A DNA stretch of 64,000 nt from the NCBI GenBank assembly GCA_014338405.1, contig JTDE01000704.1:88922-152921 (forward strand), read 5' to 3'. Shown here one piece after another: positions 11,807-25,548 of the stretch; within the stretch, counting starts at the first letter, position 1, and every line of letters starts with the position of its first letter. Made by a program: the position numbers and the translations under genes. The stretch is from Paragonimus skrjabini miyazakii. Its lineage: Eukaryota; Platyhelminthes; Trematoda; Plagiorchiida; Troglotrematidae. The notes below the pieces were generated by a model. That model ran no database searches. It was not told the origin of the DNA and saw nothing but the letters and a program-made list of their open reading frames with translations.

Positions 11807-14800
11807 ATGAGTCAACAACTGATTAACTGAAAAAAAGTGAGTTGATCATTTTGGACCGCAAAACCAGTGGCCGATCTAAAATGGCTCACCACAAGGGGAG
11901 TAACTAGCAGTGCTATAATTCCACAATAACTAAATATTTTTACGTGGTAGTTCAGTGACAGACTGGTGCAGCGCTGTAATGGAGTTCATGTCTACTTACA
12001 GCGCAAACTGCTCCCCGGGGACAAATTCATACTGATTACGTGGTTCATTAGCTGTTTACCTGGTTATGAAATTCTGGATATGATTTTTCTTTAGATTAAA
12101 ATGGCAATAAGGCCGTCTCATATGAATATCGACTAAGCAGTCAATGAAAGTTAATATGCAGGTCTGGGGAAGCTGGTCGATACCAACTGATCCTGATCAA
12201 TTATTTTCTGTAATAGCACAATATGTGTGTGTATGAATATTGTAAATTGAGGTTTGGAAACCAACCTGTACATTTCACCCAGAACTATACAAATACGGGT
12301 GAGTAAGTAAGAATACAATCAGACACCTTGATCGCATTTTTGAGCTACATTTATGAGATTAACATAACATTGAATAGTAAGGACAAGTTGCAAGAAAAAA
12401 TTAACTGGGTCTTGTCTGGAGAGGACAGTCAGATGAGGAAAGTGGAAGTAACACAATGCGACTGAGGCATAGTCAACGATAGGAAACATGAAAACGTTGT
12501 CACATGGTTAGGTTGGTAGTACGTTTTGTGATATGAGTCTCGGAAAACTGATAATAATTATTTGGTAAGGACAAAAGAAACAATTCGATTGGTTTTGCGG
12601 GACAACTGAATGCATGAATTAAAGCTGTTCTTTAGTCTGCCTGATTGTTGGGTGGATCTGTTTATTACGACGTTAGGTTCTTGGTTGTCACGCTAGGCTA
12701 CATTCTATATTGGAATGTTTGGAGGAAGTCAGCTTAGTGCCAGACAGTCTGGGCAAGTTCTACCCACTAGGCTCAAATGATTTTCACGGATGTGTTCAAA
12801 ATAAGGTCACCCACAACCGCACACACACTGTAGCTCGTCCATTTTTGCAACAGTGTCAGGCATATGCCTCAGGATAAACGATGCGTTAATGACTGCGAGA
12901 TCTTCCATAGAGCATCAGCAAAAAAAAACCAGAAGTGACACTTTTGTAACACCCGAAGGTACAGACAACCGGTTTTCTATGAAGAAACGTTTACAATTTC
13001 AAAATGAAAACAAAGTAAAAACTACATTAAATCAAACAAGTTTTGAGGAAGGTTAGCTGACACTAACCTTCCTCTAACATCATTGCGAGCTAATGATACC
13101 AGCAACCAAAACTGACCAATCAGGAATAGACACTTGCGATTCGGTGGATTCTGGTGGATGGGCGCAGACGCAGTCCGGTATGGAGAAAGATTAATGATGT
13201 TTTCATTAAAAAAATTGCAGCAAGATAGATGAAACAAATTTTCAGCATGTGAATCGATTTCATGTCACCGTTTATAGACTTAGCGAACACTCGTCCAATA
13301 AAACGTTTTTTCGCAGATATAAATAATCGCATTACGAAATTTCGTTGGTTGGTATAGATGGAGACCGATAAAAAATGGTTACGCCTGATAGATTTGGTGC
13401 GGCACTAGTCGTGTCTAGTCTGTGCAGGTTAAATGCAGTCTAAATGGTAAGTAATCATATTTTTCTGTTCAGCTGCAAATCCAACATACAAATCGTCTAG
13501 CATTCTAAGTTTTATAGAGGCTCAACCATTGTACAACTGTCATATAGGAGTATTGTAGTTGGTATATGCATTATCAGTTCATATGGAACTTTTTCCAAAT
13601 TGTTGCGAATTTCTGATCAATAACCAACAGACACAACTCTATTAGTTTTGACTTCCTATAGAAAGCCTTGCAAGCATACCATTGCTAATTAATCTCAGCT
13701 CTCTGGACGTATTTTGCGATGGGAGTAAGGATTTAATCAACTTAATCATTTCCATCATTCTGAGGACGTCGTATGATGTACAGCCTAGCTAGTGTATAGC
13801 ATGGCGCAAGCAAAAAGGAACGGCGGGCATGCTGAAAGTACCCGTATTTATCAAGGCAAGGAAGACGGGAAACTTGGATCAAAAAATTAGCAACATGTTA
13901 ACGTCTTATGAGAACCATGTGAAGGAAGATGAAAGTATTACATCAGTGTTAATGCGTGGTGAGACCTGCTGGTTGTAGTATATGTCCAAAAAACTGGCGT
14001 TATTCAGCAAACCAGTTTGCAGGCAAGGAGTCGTTCACAGTAACAACAGCGTTAGGAATTATTTCTTGCTTCCGGTAGTAAATCAGTCAGCGTAAGCCTG
14101 CTCAGCTCTAGATTGTACCTCCTAAATAAGATAAACTTGCTCCATTGGATAGGGAGGACATACTGAGTGTAATTGACTCAGTATTGGACATACTAGTAAA
14201 CTGAACGTGTGAGCGGATTTTTTCTCCTCCTGCTCTAGCTGTAACTTGATACAATTAAGGTTGTAGCTTGCCGAATTATTGAGATTGGCTTAGACAGCTC
14301 GCTCAAAACCTTCTTCAAGGTTGAAGTACTTAGTCCTAAGAATATTGTCATGAGTAGCTTGGATTATGCGAAATATCGTGTTGGAACAATACTATACTGG
14401 CGCATCGCGAATAGAAGCACACTATTTTGTTGTGCATGAAACAACGAGCGATATCTAAGGTATACTCTGCCCCGAAGACGAACCACATGTTCAAAGCGGA
14501 CCTTACAAATAAAAACCAGTTGACGGCGCTGTTGAATCGTTAGACTATCAAAAATTCGTTCTGTTACTCGCGACCCAGCAGTGTGATCAGGTTAAAGCAC
14601 AATAATTCGTCCAGACCAGTCTACGTGCTACTACCATCCGGCGAAGGGAACCACAATATAAGCGCAGTCAGATGCACATGTTTGTTGGCATGCGGTTCTT
14701 GTCACGTTGACGGAAGCCAGATGGCGCTTGCGCATAGCATTCAGCACAAGTGGCTTGCGTTGGAGCATTTGAGATTCCATTCACACATCCTTTACCCGAC

Positions 14801-16058
14801 ATAAACCCGAAGGACTAAAATCAAGAAGCCTGTGAATTGCGATCTTTATGGCATAACCGGTCAACGCTGGTTAGTCAGATGGTTGGCTTCTATGAAATTT
14901 TTATTTCCCAGATACAAAACTAGATTCCAGTGGTAAGATCTAGGCTGGGAAGGAAGATATAAAGAATGTAAGTCAGGAGATATTTCAGTATGGGGGTACA
15001 TAATATTACACCCCAGAGAGGACGAGGGAAGTGATATAACCCTAAAGGCAGACCGAAAAACTTAGACCTGCATATTGCAATGCATCAACGAAACATAAGG
15101 AATGAAATATGAGACGGCCATCATGACCGCACTTTCCCTGCACCAATCTATTTCCGCAGTCACTTACGGAATAATCTGTTCACCTGGGGACCCGAGGTTC
15201 CAAGATGCCATCGCTGAAATAAAAGCATCGATTCCAAACCATAACCAGAAGCGTTTATCTGTATGATCCTAAAGAGGTCAACTTATGGACATATACAGTT
15301 CTTGAAGAATGCATGTTGTGCTGTTGACTCGGCTCATTTCGATCAGTACCTACAGGTATCAGCGTCATTCTAGAGAGTACTCAGCTAATTCGAATACGTA
15401 TGATGCTAATGATTTTGTCCATCAAAACTGAACGAACATCCTATCTGGCACGTATGGCTTTTCAGAACAAAGTAGGTTTGTAGAGAACCAAGTTGCCCAA
15501 ACAACCAATCATATTCGAACGAACTGTCCATGTTGACCGCGAAGAATCACTAAGTTAACATGAATAACATAGTTAAATAAGTGATGTTGACAAGAAGTAG
15601 AACAACGTGACTCCCTAACAACGTCACGTAACTAAGACATGCCAAACAAAACTTGGGTATAAAGTGTCGCGTCTACAAAGTGTGCGGTGAATCTAAAGAC
15701 ACAACATGAGGTGCCTCAGGTTCTGTGGAAATATTGCGTAGTTCAAATCATTATTTCACTGATCAGTGTATCTGCTTCTTTCATGAATGCAACTTTCATT
15801 ATCCACTGCTTAGTAAAAACATATCATGATAGCGCGTTCCGTCGGGGGAGGGTCGTTTTTAGTTTTCCCATTTCACTCATTGATGCATGCTGATTTCCAG
15901 CTTTGCGTTGCTTTTCAAACGCTGAGACATTCAGTGAGTAGCCTATCAACGACCAGGTGTTATCGACCGTTGGACCGTGCTGATCGAAACTTAGACGATG
16001 TAGTCGAATGAGTTGACCTGAGATTCACGTACACCACAGCCGATTGACCAGATTGTGG

Positions 16059-16331
16059 TTACATCGGTGTGTTGGAGTTGTTCGTTGACTGGACTTGGTT
16101 AGAATGCATGTTTTTTTGGTAAGCTCTTTTGGTGAACCTTTCGATTTTAAATCCTGTGAGATGAATTGGGCTGTGGAGTTTGTATTGGCACCTACAATCT
16201 TGGAACATTCCGCTGTGTCGTTGTAGTGTGCATACTAACTTTGGGTCGCCCACACTGGAATCCTTACATGTGTATGAATTAAAATTGCAACTTTGTACGC
16301 ATTTCGTATTGCAGTCGATTGCTAACCTCAT
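16059..16331 (-). other. Cys-rich open frame, doubtful
   Basis: A 90-codon minus frame with eight cysteines in the first half (CNTKCVQSCNFNSYTC, then LVC...DCRC) and a polar second half. The regular cysteine spacing resembles a small disulphide or zinc-ligand module, but it matches no family I can name, and I find no good splice sites or signal sequence. It could be a decayed exon. Confidence 0.15.
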
Positions 16332-18275
16332 GGTTGTTGTTGACTAACAAACCGAATTCTGCTCAGCAGTGTTTTCGGAAGCAGGTAAGCCTATAAAGAT
16401 TATCGTGTTCACTTATCAAGGGTTTGGCAAGTGGTTGCCACCAATAGACAGACGATACAACAAATAAAGGTACTACATACATTACCATATTTATCCGTAT
16501 TCACTTTTGTTCAGTCTTGGTAATCAGCGTCCGTCTTCTGGACGTCTACCATTCACATAAATAATTTGAGCAATGTTCCTGATGAGCTTTGTAACCTGCA
16601 GTTTCGTCAAGTTCACTTAGCTTTGCACCAATCTCTTGCCTGGCTGAATACAGCCACCTATCAAGACAATCCAGCTGTATAGTTTGTTCGTGCAACTCTC
16701 ACGTACAAACATGAATTGAAGAGTATTTGCAAATGACAGGTTTTTGCTCAACATATATCGCAAAAAGGCACCCGTAGGAAATCTGTTTTCATGAACAAGA
16801 CGTACAACTTCAATTGAATCTCAACCTGAAATGCAAACATTACTGATTTAATTATTACAGGAAAATCGGTGTCCCAATTATCAGTATGGAAACAAAAATC
16901 TCTCCACGACTAAATGTGCAATCCGAGCCCAAATGTGTGTGGTAGTTATACTGCTTTTCGGAAATTTTATAGTTTTTGGACAAACCCGTCAATACTTTAA
17001 TCCGGCGCTCAGGAAAACAGTCTGTACAACCAAATTGTGGTTAGTAGTAACCTTACAACCGATACCTTTGCTATCTAGGTAGAAGGTTAAATGTGTGTTT
17101 TTTTTTCGTTTTCATAATACCGATCAGCTCAAGTGTATCTGCAAGACCAGTGACCTTGGAATAACTTGAAAGAATCAAAACAATCGAATGGTAAAACGTA
17201 AAATCGAATGACTGGATAACCAGATTTTACAGTATCCAACGCAAACTTTGAGAATGTGCGCCCGTATCATCAATCATCTGCCACTTGTTCTAGACAGCAT
17301 CGATTAGGTTAAATATTTCACACTTCGGTTACTTAATGGTAGCAGTGAATACTGAAGGAAACTTCGCTCACCATTCATCTGCTACCGTTTATGCTTATGT
17401 GCAAATATTTCCGGTTCGTTTGTTTCATGATTCATTAAACGTTGTAAGTTATCAACTGACCAGAGTGCATATGACGATAGCAACCCCAGGATATGTGCCA
17501 ACACAGAATATAGCGTAATTAGTGTATCCAGTTGCTCCTGAGACATTTCAATGGCAAACCAATTAGATTACTCTTCAGTTTGAAGTTCACAATGGTGGTT
17601 CAGTGTAGAAAACATGTTTTTGGAGACTTTCTAAAGAAACAATATTTTTATTTCATTTGTATGGATGCTTGTGTGTAAAAGAACTCAACGCAATTGTCAA
17701 AAGGTAATCAAAAGTCACAATCACAGTAGTGTGACTGCAATCGGGCTGGAACAATTTGTTGAAACAAACGGATCTATCTCATATAGTTTGAAAAGTTAAC
17801 CTCTATCGCTTATCTGAAGTTATTAACATTTATCAAAGAAATGAGCATAATCCCTGGCGGTGAAACAATACCATAATTTTACACACTTTTGCGATAGGTT
17901 CGTCATGAGCGAATTCCTTAAAATTTGAAGATTTGAGTGGTGAACCCTCTTTGTCATATTGATGATTATTAACAGTATGCTTTGCAATAAAGCGTTTTTC
18001 GAAATGTGCGTTGTATTAGGTAGTGGGGTAACTCCTCCTTGATTAGTTCGATCGCTAGTTGAAACAGCTGACAGCCACCGACAAAGACAACTCAAACGGA
18101 AACATGTGGATTAGTGGTTAAACTGAGGGTCAGGTCAAACGATCACTGATAGTTTACAAGAGTTATTCAACAAATTGAATTTTCTTCCAATTTCCGTAAA
18201 ACATTTTTACTAAGTCACACATCACAGTTAATTTACCATGTAAGCTAGGCCATCCGGAACGCCTACTTGCTTCCT

Positions 18276-18552
18276 ACAGGGCAACCTGATCATTACTCAC
18301 AAGCGAACGTTCACATATGATGATTCGGTCGTGCCTAACGTGAGGTCAATGGCGCAGTGGTAAACACGGCTGCCTCATGAACAGCGTGTTCGTGGTTCAA
18401 GTCCCGGCAGTGGCGATGATATGCACTACTGACGAGCTCTAATGAGAGCGAAACTCGAGTCTAGTGCTTCTTTTCGGAAGGGGCCGACTGGATAGTCTAT
18501 GGGGATGCGACAGCTGTGATCAATTGTGGGTGATGTTCAACTTCAAATCAAC
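18276..18552 (+). mobile_element. tRNA-derived SINE, well-preserved copy
   Basis: Carries the end of the head region (gggcaacctgatcattactc), the tRNA-like promoter with an A box at 18350-18361 and a B box at 18394-18404, and the body down to gggtgatgttcaa. Nearly identical to the 10.77-11.05 kb copy over more than 200 nt, so both are relatively young. The 3' terminal ccccgactactc block is missing or replaced. Confidence 0.85.
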
Positions 18553-19889
18553 CTTGTTTTGCTTGTGCTCTAATGGAAGTGTGAATCCATTTTAATCTTT
18601 CACAAATAAACAAATCTAACCAACCAGTGAGGACACAACACATGACTGCTAAATTATGTAACGATGTCAACTACCGCAAATAGCCTCTGTCGTAGAATAG
18701 TTAGCAATCAACTGGATTTCACCTAAGCAGTGTGAATGGAGATTGAATCCATTAGGCTTGTTTAGAATACTCTTCTGTCCAAAATAACAGGTCAGCCATT
18801 TGCACAAAAGGCCAGAAAAATAGAAACTCCACATAACAGTAATTGTAGTGTAATGAAGTTAAAAAGCTCAATAATGTTACATCATCATTCTCGAATGACT
18901 GACATTTAACTCGTCAGGCAGTTAAACTAAAAGCTCTAATGTGTAAGTGTTTGGTAGTTCAAATCTATTTGTCTTAATGGGGTTGTGCACACATTCAGAT
19001 TGCTGCTTGATTTTACTCATTTGTCATTGTACTGTTACTTTCTTGCTATTCTACACAATATTGACTGTAGTGTTATATAGTCACGTTAGTTGTGTCCCCA
19101 TACTTCATCACACTTGTGAACCGATTGAAATCTGAGAAGTTACCAAAACATGTCTAAAAAAACCCAATATAAGTGGATTGATTTCACGATGTATACATGT
19201 CAACATACTGATCATCCTTACTACGTGTTCTTTAGCAGATTCAGCGTTTTTTGTCATGGATTAACAAGCCCTGGTACACAAAACAAATAACATATCGGTC
19301 TACAAAAAGCGCCAATCAACAAAAAGGTATGTAACCTGTCTCAATGTGAAACTGATGACTCACTCCGAACAATGCATTATCCCCATGAATCCACAAGTAA
19401 CTCTGTTTTGTATTTTACTGTTCGAGTAAAGTACAGCCAGGTGCTGCGATACGAAGATACTCACCAGGGGATGTAAATCAAAGTAGCTTAGGGTGACCTC
19501 CACTAAAGTATGCGTCAGAACACGCCTGTTCTAATAAACTAGCACAGAAGACATTAGTAATTTACTGTAGCGTTTTTCTTATGCGTGAATATAACGTGCA
19601 CTCTACACGTAGTTTCAAGAAGCATCATCGATCACAGTCGTATTCCACGTTCGTTTTCGCCATCTCTGGATCAAGTATATTGTGCGAGATAAGTTACCAT
19701 AATATGGGCAACTATGCGTCACCACCAACAATGGACGACGAATGTTTCTGCAACTACATTTAGAAAGTATATTCTCTTCATTCAGCTGATAAGTTGTGTA
19801 ATCGTTTGCACTGATTGCTCACTGGTTTAGAATAGTAGTGAGTATATATCCGTTAAAATAATTTCAAATGGAACATCATTCATACTCAA
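18553..19889. other. non-coding stretch
   Basis: AT-rich sequence with no repeat or exon that I can support. Confidence 0.35.
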
Positions 19890-20245
19890 CCAGAATTCTT
19901 GCATGCAGTTCGGCCGGCCCGCTTCACAAGGAGGCATTAGACTTCAGGTTCGCTCTGATTGAGCTGGTCAGTAGTGCGTATCCTTGTCCGAACCGGGATG
20001 TGCACTCCGACCCCCGTGTTTGTGAAACTAGCTTGGTAACCAGAATGCCAGTAATCTCACGCTAGATGTGGTCGACTAATCATATCTAAACACTCAACCG
20101 CAACCAGATGTGAATAGCGTTCAGATTGCCCGATCGTCTGTACTGGAGACACAGTAAGTGTCTTCTTAACTCCAATCGATAACCCAGTGATCAGAAACTC
20201 CTCACTCTGGTAAAAGTCACAGGCTTCATTGAACCAACTGAGCAA
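19890..20245 (-). mobile_element. diverged SINE copy with long head
   Basis: Read on the minus strand, this contains the head (attggagttaagaagacac, then actgtgtctccag and acgatcgggcaatc), a diverged tRNA-like region (tcccggttcggacaag at the B-box position) and the body (gcactactgaccagctcaat). It is one of three copies that show the head upstream of the tRNA-like region. It is more diverged than the 10.8 and 18.3 kb copies and has lost a recognisable A box. Confidence 0.7.
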
Positions 20246-20394
20246 TGTACATAGTTCAAATTGGATTTAGAGGATTTAGTTTATTTCACATTGAATACCA
20301 CCCACATTCGATTACAGTCTTCGATTGAAACAATGTCATTGCGAAAACGAATCAGCCTAGCCCGTAGCCAATTGCGAGATCACATGACACACAC

Positions 20395-20480
20395 ATAAGC
20401 AGCGTGGTCAGCGTAATTCGGCTCGTCTAACGGTTCAAACCCTACCACCTACGTTGTGGATATCACTGAGCTTGTTAAGT
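20395..20480 (+). repeat. tRNA-like SINE remnant, doubtful
   Basis: A B-box match (ggttcaaaccc at 20432-20442) is preceded by agcgtggtcagcgtaattcgg and followed by gtggatatcactgagct. The latter resembles the gatatgcactactgacgagct block of the local SINE. Too diverged to be certain. Confidence 0.35.
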
Positions 20481-23400
20481 AAACCATTGTCATAAATAAC
20501 TTGTTTACAATACTGTGGCAATTAATAGGGCCATGTTGCTAACCTGCATTAAGAGTTCCGTGAATCAACTGTATTTATTTACTAACATAATAACCATGTA
20601 GTCGTGTTGTCTGCTTCTGTAATATCTCTAGTCATCTGAGCCTAAAGGTTCTGTAACTTTCCATGGCAGAATGACAGTGTGATTATCTATGGATCTAGTC
20701 CGGACCAAAAATAAAACGATTCGCACGCTACAACGCACGGTAATCAACTAACCCACGGAGTGGCCAACTAGTCAAAATGAATATTATATTATTCCGTAGC
20801 TTTCTAGGCCTGTATTACCTCGCCGTGGGGAGGGTGACTCTGCGAATCGATGGTTCGACAGGGGCGACGGAGCTACACGATTCACTGCTAACTTTGGCCC
20901 TGCCTCCTAATACGCATTTACCATAATGGACCCTGTGACTATTCGGGGACAGGTCTGAGTCACATGGATGTATCTCACTGGTCAAACAGCTCAATGTATG
21001 CGAACAGTGACAATCTTGAAAGGTCTGCTCGATGCAACTGCCAAGGAAACTCATGCATGTGACAGAAGCTTCGAACAGACAGTTCACTACTGGAGAGACT
21101 ACGATGATCCTCACAGAAGGAAGATACTGGTCGGCGGTTGGATTTCCGCTGAAAAGGCGTAAAAGTAGTCAATGTTTCGAACAGAAAAAAGGAATTTCAG
21201 AAAAGTAGATGATGCAGCACAGTCAGCGTGCGACAATGGCCTTGTGCAGCAAGAATCCTTGAATATTGGTGGTCACAGTCGTTGAAAAAGATGCGCTCCA
21301 CAAAATGTCATCACTGAGGAATCTAACGGAAATTGCAGTTTAGTGCAGATAAATCGTAATATATCGCCTATATTATATATATTTAATATTAATGGTGCAA
21401 AACCTGCGTTGGTGTTTAGCCAATAGTCAACATCTGTAAGTAAGTAATGCGTTACTCATCTACCTATGCCTTACAAGGCCTTCTGAAAACCAAAATCGTA
21501 GGCTTTGTTTATAATCATTTCGATAGCAGTTTTATGAAATACAAACTATTTTGATGCATACTCGCGTAGCTGTTTAACATTCAAGGTATGTGCAGACTGA
21601 AAGGTTATCATAACCGCAATTTCTTACATAAAATTAAGGATAGCTGATTAACGCATGCACCCTTGATTAAACCCACATTTCGATCCATTTCTATTTTTAG
21701 ATTCACATTACAACGTAACCATGGTGAAGTAAATGTCATATACTTGAGGGTACCGTAGGCATTGCAGAAAACCCTTACTTCGGTATATCTCGTGATTATC
21801 ATCTGATAACTTTTATCCCCGTTGGACGTCTTTTACGTGGGAAAGATGGATCGTGGATGTTGTTTTTGATACATAGGCTAAATTTAGGGACGTTATCTGA
21901 TGGAGACTTGTCTCAACTATTTCTGACACAAACAGTAAATGTTGAATTGATCATCTAGTCAAAATGGCTGCTTGGTCATTTCAAGTCGGTAAATACACTG
22001 CCCATTCTAATGTTTACGTATGTATACAGAGTGTACATGATTATCGGTTAGAACTTTGTCCAACAACTGTTCGTCTTCCGAATGTCCTTTCTGAATAGAA
22101 GATTAAGCTGTAACGCTCACTTGTGCCCGCTAGGTTATATATTTACTTTGTATTGTCTTTTCGGCAAAAGAAGCCATACGGGATATTACACCTCTTCTAA
22201 CAGAGATTTACTGAAATACATTAACATGGATTATATAACTACGCGGATATTAGACGATTACTGTTAATTGTTTAACCAGAATCTAAAATTCCATCTCAAA
22301 CACAATCATAAACTTACGCACTCAGTTACTCTAGATCTCACCATAGACGTCATCTCTTTCTTAGTTCTGTCGTGCTGCCACCCAAATTAGCACGCGAATA
22401 AACCTACTCTAGTTTCTGCACTGCTGTCCGAGAAAATGTTCTGGTTTGTACCAACCCAATGAGTTCATATAATTAAAATTCGTGATATAAGAGCAAACAA
22501 GTAAACGCCGAGTTAGACGCGTAACAAACAGCTCTGAACCGAGTGATCGATCAGTCGTAGCATGGGACGAAACACTGATCGATTCTGTCTAAATCCTGGT
22601 TAAAGTTTGGCAACAACCCACGCTTTATGTATGCAAGCGTGCGGTTGCATTACATCCCGAGTCTCAAAGGTTTGAAAAAGACAAGCTACTTTGTTTCGTT
22701 CCGTATTCGGGTATCGCGTCGTAAGCGAAGTGGACAGCTGTTGGCAAATCGAACGATTAGTCGGCGGTTTGGTTACAAGTGCTTTAAATCGGATGCTGTG
22801 TAAACATGTGCTAACATTATTTTGGGTCACACTATTCGTAAAACTCAAGTAATTTTCGCTCCGTTCTGTCAGTAGTACAGGGGTCATGCATAATTTCGTG
22901 GCACATACAAAAAGAATCCGCACACAGGAAATAACGTACAAAAGTGAGCTTCCTCAAATCATCTAATGTATCTGACCCTTTCAACATGAGTAATGCAAAC
23001 GTATTAGAAGAGACCCTATTGTGACCAATCTGGACGTGGCACACGCTCAACCAGCTCAACTATGAAGCCACTCCGGAAATTCGACAATTTCACACTAAGG
23101 CTCAGTTACCTATAAAATGCTAAACAGAGTCCAATAAATAATCCCGCAAACTGACTTTTCAAGTAGAATTCATCAACCATCTCAAGTTGGAATCTATCGA
23201 TGTCATTGCCGAACCTCAAACTTGTATTACTGATAAGTAGTATGGCAGATGTAATCATTTGGGAAGGATAAAATTACATACAGTTTCAATGCTCACCATG
23301 TGAGTTGGTGGATTCCAGCGTGAACTGACTGGAAACTCCAGGTTCAGCAGTCAGTCTGCTAGATCACCTCGAGGAATCCATCTGGCACAGTGGATTTCGT

Positions 23401-25094
23401 AAATGAGTAGGCCTAAATCTGCATTTCCTGAGCTTCCGGCGTGACCTTGTAGCTTAGTTTGCACAGCGCTCTTTGTTGCCGTTTCTGTCGCTCGTTGGAA
23501 TCCAGTGAAAATCTAGCTTTTTCCCAATTGGATCATTTCTAACTTATCAAACTCGCCAAAATACTTACCCATAATACAGTGCACGCATGTCAAGGAGCTA
23601 ACATAAATTTGTTCGCCAAAGTGGAGAGAACACTGGTTATTTTAAAAATGTTCAGCCTAGTGAGTATTGGTAGATATTCTTGGCGGGAATAACATGCATG
23701 CCTCGTAATCTTGACTACCTCTACAAATTTCCATGTCGTAATTTCGTTTTGTTGTTCGGTTTTTCATCCGTAACTACCGATGTTAAATCATGCTTACATG
23801 TTTTAGGTTCCAACCATTGTTTTCTTTATAATTCATGTTCACACTATTTCATCCGTTACTACTTCGACTATTGACTATTCAGTAAATGAAGGGTTTTGTC
23901 TACATCGCAAATGGATAGAAAACCTTGTTACACCTAGCTACCGCTTTTCAGTTAATCTGGCCGTGATACAGAACGATCGCGGTACGTATATGCTTTCCTT
24001 CCGTTTGATATCAATGAAAGACTAGTGTTTACTATAACAAATGCTGAGAATAATTACTAAGTTAATAAGCGATTAGAAAAGGTTCACAATGTGAAAACCT
24101 GTAATCAGTCTGAAATGAATAGACATGAAGCATTACAAAATCTGATCCACTATTCAGCTGTTGAGAATACTTACACCTGTGAAAAGTAAACATGATTTCA
24201 CAGTGCACGGAACTAAAAGAAAGACGTTTATATGCCCACAGGATACATACAATTTACATGACCTCCAACAATGTCTTAACCTCTTTATAAACAGTTCATT
24301 ACAGCTAGCATGAAAACTCGCGAACACACTCGATTACGTCAAATATATCACATACTGATTCGTTACCACACAATGTGGAAAAGGACGTATACAGAGGCAA
24401 CGAACAAAGGTTGGCCGGGTAAGAACTAATATACAAAAAGTGCGATTACTACCCATAACTCGTTGCACTTTTATAGAAACATTGGTAACATAATAATCAC
24501 TCAATTATCAGTGCTTGCTCATTGGGACTTATCTATCACGTGACTTTTGCAGAACAACAGACCTTCAACCGGTCGACAGTTCATCCATGTTAGCGTAATT
24601 TCATCAAAAATTATCGCTTTAAAATAGCGATACATTTTCCATGAGAGCTATTTACCATTAAATGTTCATACAGTAAGCCTGCGATGACCAAAACCATAAA
24701 CGATGTGACCTAAATATTTCAACTCATTCGTTCTGCTAATGCGTGGACTGAAAACCAAGCAACTTGAGTTATGTTATTACCGATGTGATCATCGAATAGC
24801 CCACCGTGGAGATTCTATACCGGTGCTATTCCTAATAACCTCATATTGAACAGTCTTGACTTAGTAGTTCACTCTCCACATTCTACTCAATCACCAACTC
24901 TTGTTATTTGACGTTCAACATGCCGACCTCGACGGACCTAGTCTGAGAAAGGAAAGATCCACTGGTTGGGTAGGCGGTATTCAGCAAAGGTCATGCAATC
25001 GACCTATAAGGAAAAGTAAGCGATAAAAACGATAACAGATTGCTTAAATCATTCTTGGCGAGTGGATACCAGGTTGGCTGCTGTGTAAAATTAC
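20481..25094. other. non-coding stretch with one GC-richer block
   Basis: The block at about 20.81-21.20 kb is GC-richer than its surroundings and open on both strands (99 and 64 codons), with a cctcgccgtggggaggg start. It may be an old element 5' region, but I cannot assign it. The rest shows nothing supportable. Confidence 0.3.
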
Positions 25095-25311
25095 AGTGAG
25101 CTGTTGTATGCAACTGTCATGCGCTTTACAGGTCATAGCCGAGCCGACTAACCGATCTAAACTGACTACATGCACATTTTTGTCCGACAAAAGAACGGAG
25201 ATCACGTCGGCACCACGGTTACCAGAAGGATGTTGCATGCTTTTCGAAATACTTATTAAACAGCCGAACCCGTCGTTGTGCACACCACGATTCAGATTCC
25301 AACACTCCAGG
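25095..25311 (-). CDS. possible exon, unknown protein
   Basis: On the minus strand an open frame runs through DGFGCLISISKSMQHPSG, then ISVLLSDKNVHVVSLDRLVG and TCKAHDSCIQQL. The composition is clearly protein-like, with alternating hydrophobic strands reminiscent of a beta-propeller blade. That resemblance is only an impression. A donor CT|GTAATT lies at 25094-25089, and a weak acceptor (catctttag) ends at 25312. The plus strand of the same stretch carries a 150-codon open frame (25096-25548) with poorer composition, so one of the two is a shadow. Unidentified. Confidence 0.25.
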
Positions 25312-25548
25312 CTAAAGATGCATTGCTACTTCTGCTCAATCGTAACATGGGGCTTGGCCACTTACCCAGACAGAACTGACAGACGTTCTCATTACCGAAT
25401 GCTCGCGTGTATTCCGATCGGCAAGTCTGAGTATCACGTCGTTTATGCAGTCAAAGGAAAATCGACAGATAGGTTGACTTTCCGAAGGTTAACAAAGCGT
25501 TCCAGTTCGTCTACGCAATTAAAAGCAATCGGTTGTTGCCTGGTGTAA
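25096..25548 (+). other. 150-codon open frame overlapping the antisense candidate
   Basis: One of the longest uninterrupted frames in the window outside recognised elements. It contains many Cys, Ser and Arg residues and no motif I know. There is no promoter, splice or poly(A) signal that I can defend. It probably results from locally higher GC content. Confidence 0.15.

Larger units (their letters stand above)
11053..18275. other. intronic or intergenic stretch with no firm gene
   Basis: Apart from the ORFs at 11.49-11.81 kb (plus) and 16.06-16.33 kb (minus, Cys-rich), I see nothing recognisable. The phrase gaatacagccacc recurs at about 11.59 and 16.65 kb with weak similarity around it, which may reflect an unidentified old repeat. 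Confidence 0.35.

Noticed and set aside
11575..16690. Shared phrase gaatacagccacc at about 11.59 and 16.65 kb as a repeat family
   Set aside because: Matching extends only a few tens of bases with gaps; too short to call.
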